A stretch of DNA of 41,273 nt from Chitinophaga pinensis (GTDB taxonomy: Bacteria; Bacteroidota; Bacteroidia; UKL13-3). Made by a program: the position numbers and the translations under genes. The notes below the pieces were generated by a model. That model was not told where the DNA came from, did no database searches, and saw only the letters and a list, made by a program, of their open reading frames with translations. Position 1 is the stretch's first letter. The number at the start of each line of letters is the position of its first letter. This document shows, in pieces, positions 41,156 to 41,273 of this stretch. The DNA is taken from assembly GCA_945898275.1 (NCBI GenBank), contig CAMDHZ010000025.1:1-41273 (forward strand), read 5' to 3'.

Positions 41156-41273
41156 TTAAGGATTAATTCTGTCTTCAAACATAATAATAAATTGACTGAC
41201 TATTTGGCCCCAATTTTTTATTGGTAAAGTCCATGATTTTGACGCTTCGTGTATGGAGAGATAAACTGACTTT
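41156..41273 (-). CDS. IS256 (mutator) family transposase, C-terminal fragment cut by window edge
   Basis: Reading leftward from the right edge, one frame gives 38 residues before a TAA at 41156-41158. The stretch SKSWTLPIKNWGQIVSQF and FEDRI match the conserved C-terminus of mutator-type transposases, where W-T-x-P-I-x-N-W is characteristic. The gene continues beyond the window, so completeness is unknown. The TIR-like sequence follows directly, then the palindrome cluster. Confidence 0.8.
   Translation of the reverse strand, partial: KSVYLSIHEASKSWTLPIKNWGQIVSQFIIMFEDRINP

Overview
The window is chromosomal DNA of a member of the Bacteroidota, probably a Chitinophagales/Sphingobacteriia-like lineage. 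The evidence is AT-rich coding sequence, -7 promoter elements of the TAnnTTTG type, secreted proteins ending in type IX secretion (T9SS) C-terminal domains with a YPNP motif, an Omp28-like protein, DUF2911 and WG-repeat proteins, and an elongator tRNA-Met typical of the phylum. The order-level placement is inference.

Layout. 1-440: two tandem promoters fire out of the left edge toward an unseen gene, probably a stable RNA. 439-1125: a secreted Cys-rich protein with two simple-sequence tracts upstream and a long terminator hairpin downstream. 1126-13342: housekeeping and envelope genes (ruvB, sppA, ffh, an AspT/YidE-type transporter, an S9 dipeptidyl-peptidase-like protein, a gingipain-fold T9SS protein, a GH25 lysozyme-like protein and a lipoprotein). 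13343-15244: an accessory pocket with tRNA-Met, a tRNA-Arg copy whose parts are replaced by short palindromes, tRNA-Arg(TCT), nested inverted repeats, IS21-like end remnants, a DUF4160/DUF2442 pair and an exact-period 22-bp tandem array. 15245-40309: mainly core genes (glycosyltransferase, Omp28-like protein, DUF2911, gamma-carbonic-anhydrase-like protein, AlbA/ATPase protein, GH13 amylase, MATE and EamA transporters, yicC-gmk-nadD, folB, glutaryl-CoA dehydrogenase, phosphohexomutase, rnr, polyprenyl synthase, recG, WG-repeat protein, nfu, recX). 40310-41273: a cluster of GC-rich imperfect palindromes around a GIY-YIG nuclease gene, then the end of an IS256-family element.

Genes that work together: yicC-gmk-nadD form a tight co-directional run. 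RNase R and polyprenyl synthase lie 39 bp apart. ruvB, recG and recX are all recombination functions but are not co-transcribed. The AspT-like transporter and S9 peptidase share an ATGA overlap.

The most unusual signals are: (1) the 10-mer GGTTCAAACC, exact 15 times in 41 kb on both strands, in several reading frames and between genes; (2) a tRNA-Arg pseudogene in which two segments are exactly replaced by near-identical 16-nt palindromes; (3) the palindrome cluster around a GIY-YIG gene whose 3' end runs into a repeat unit. No search could be run, so family names rest on motif recognition.
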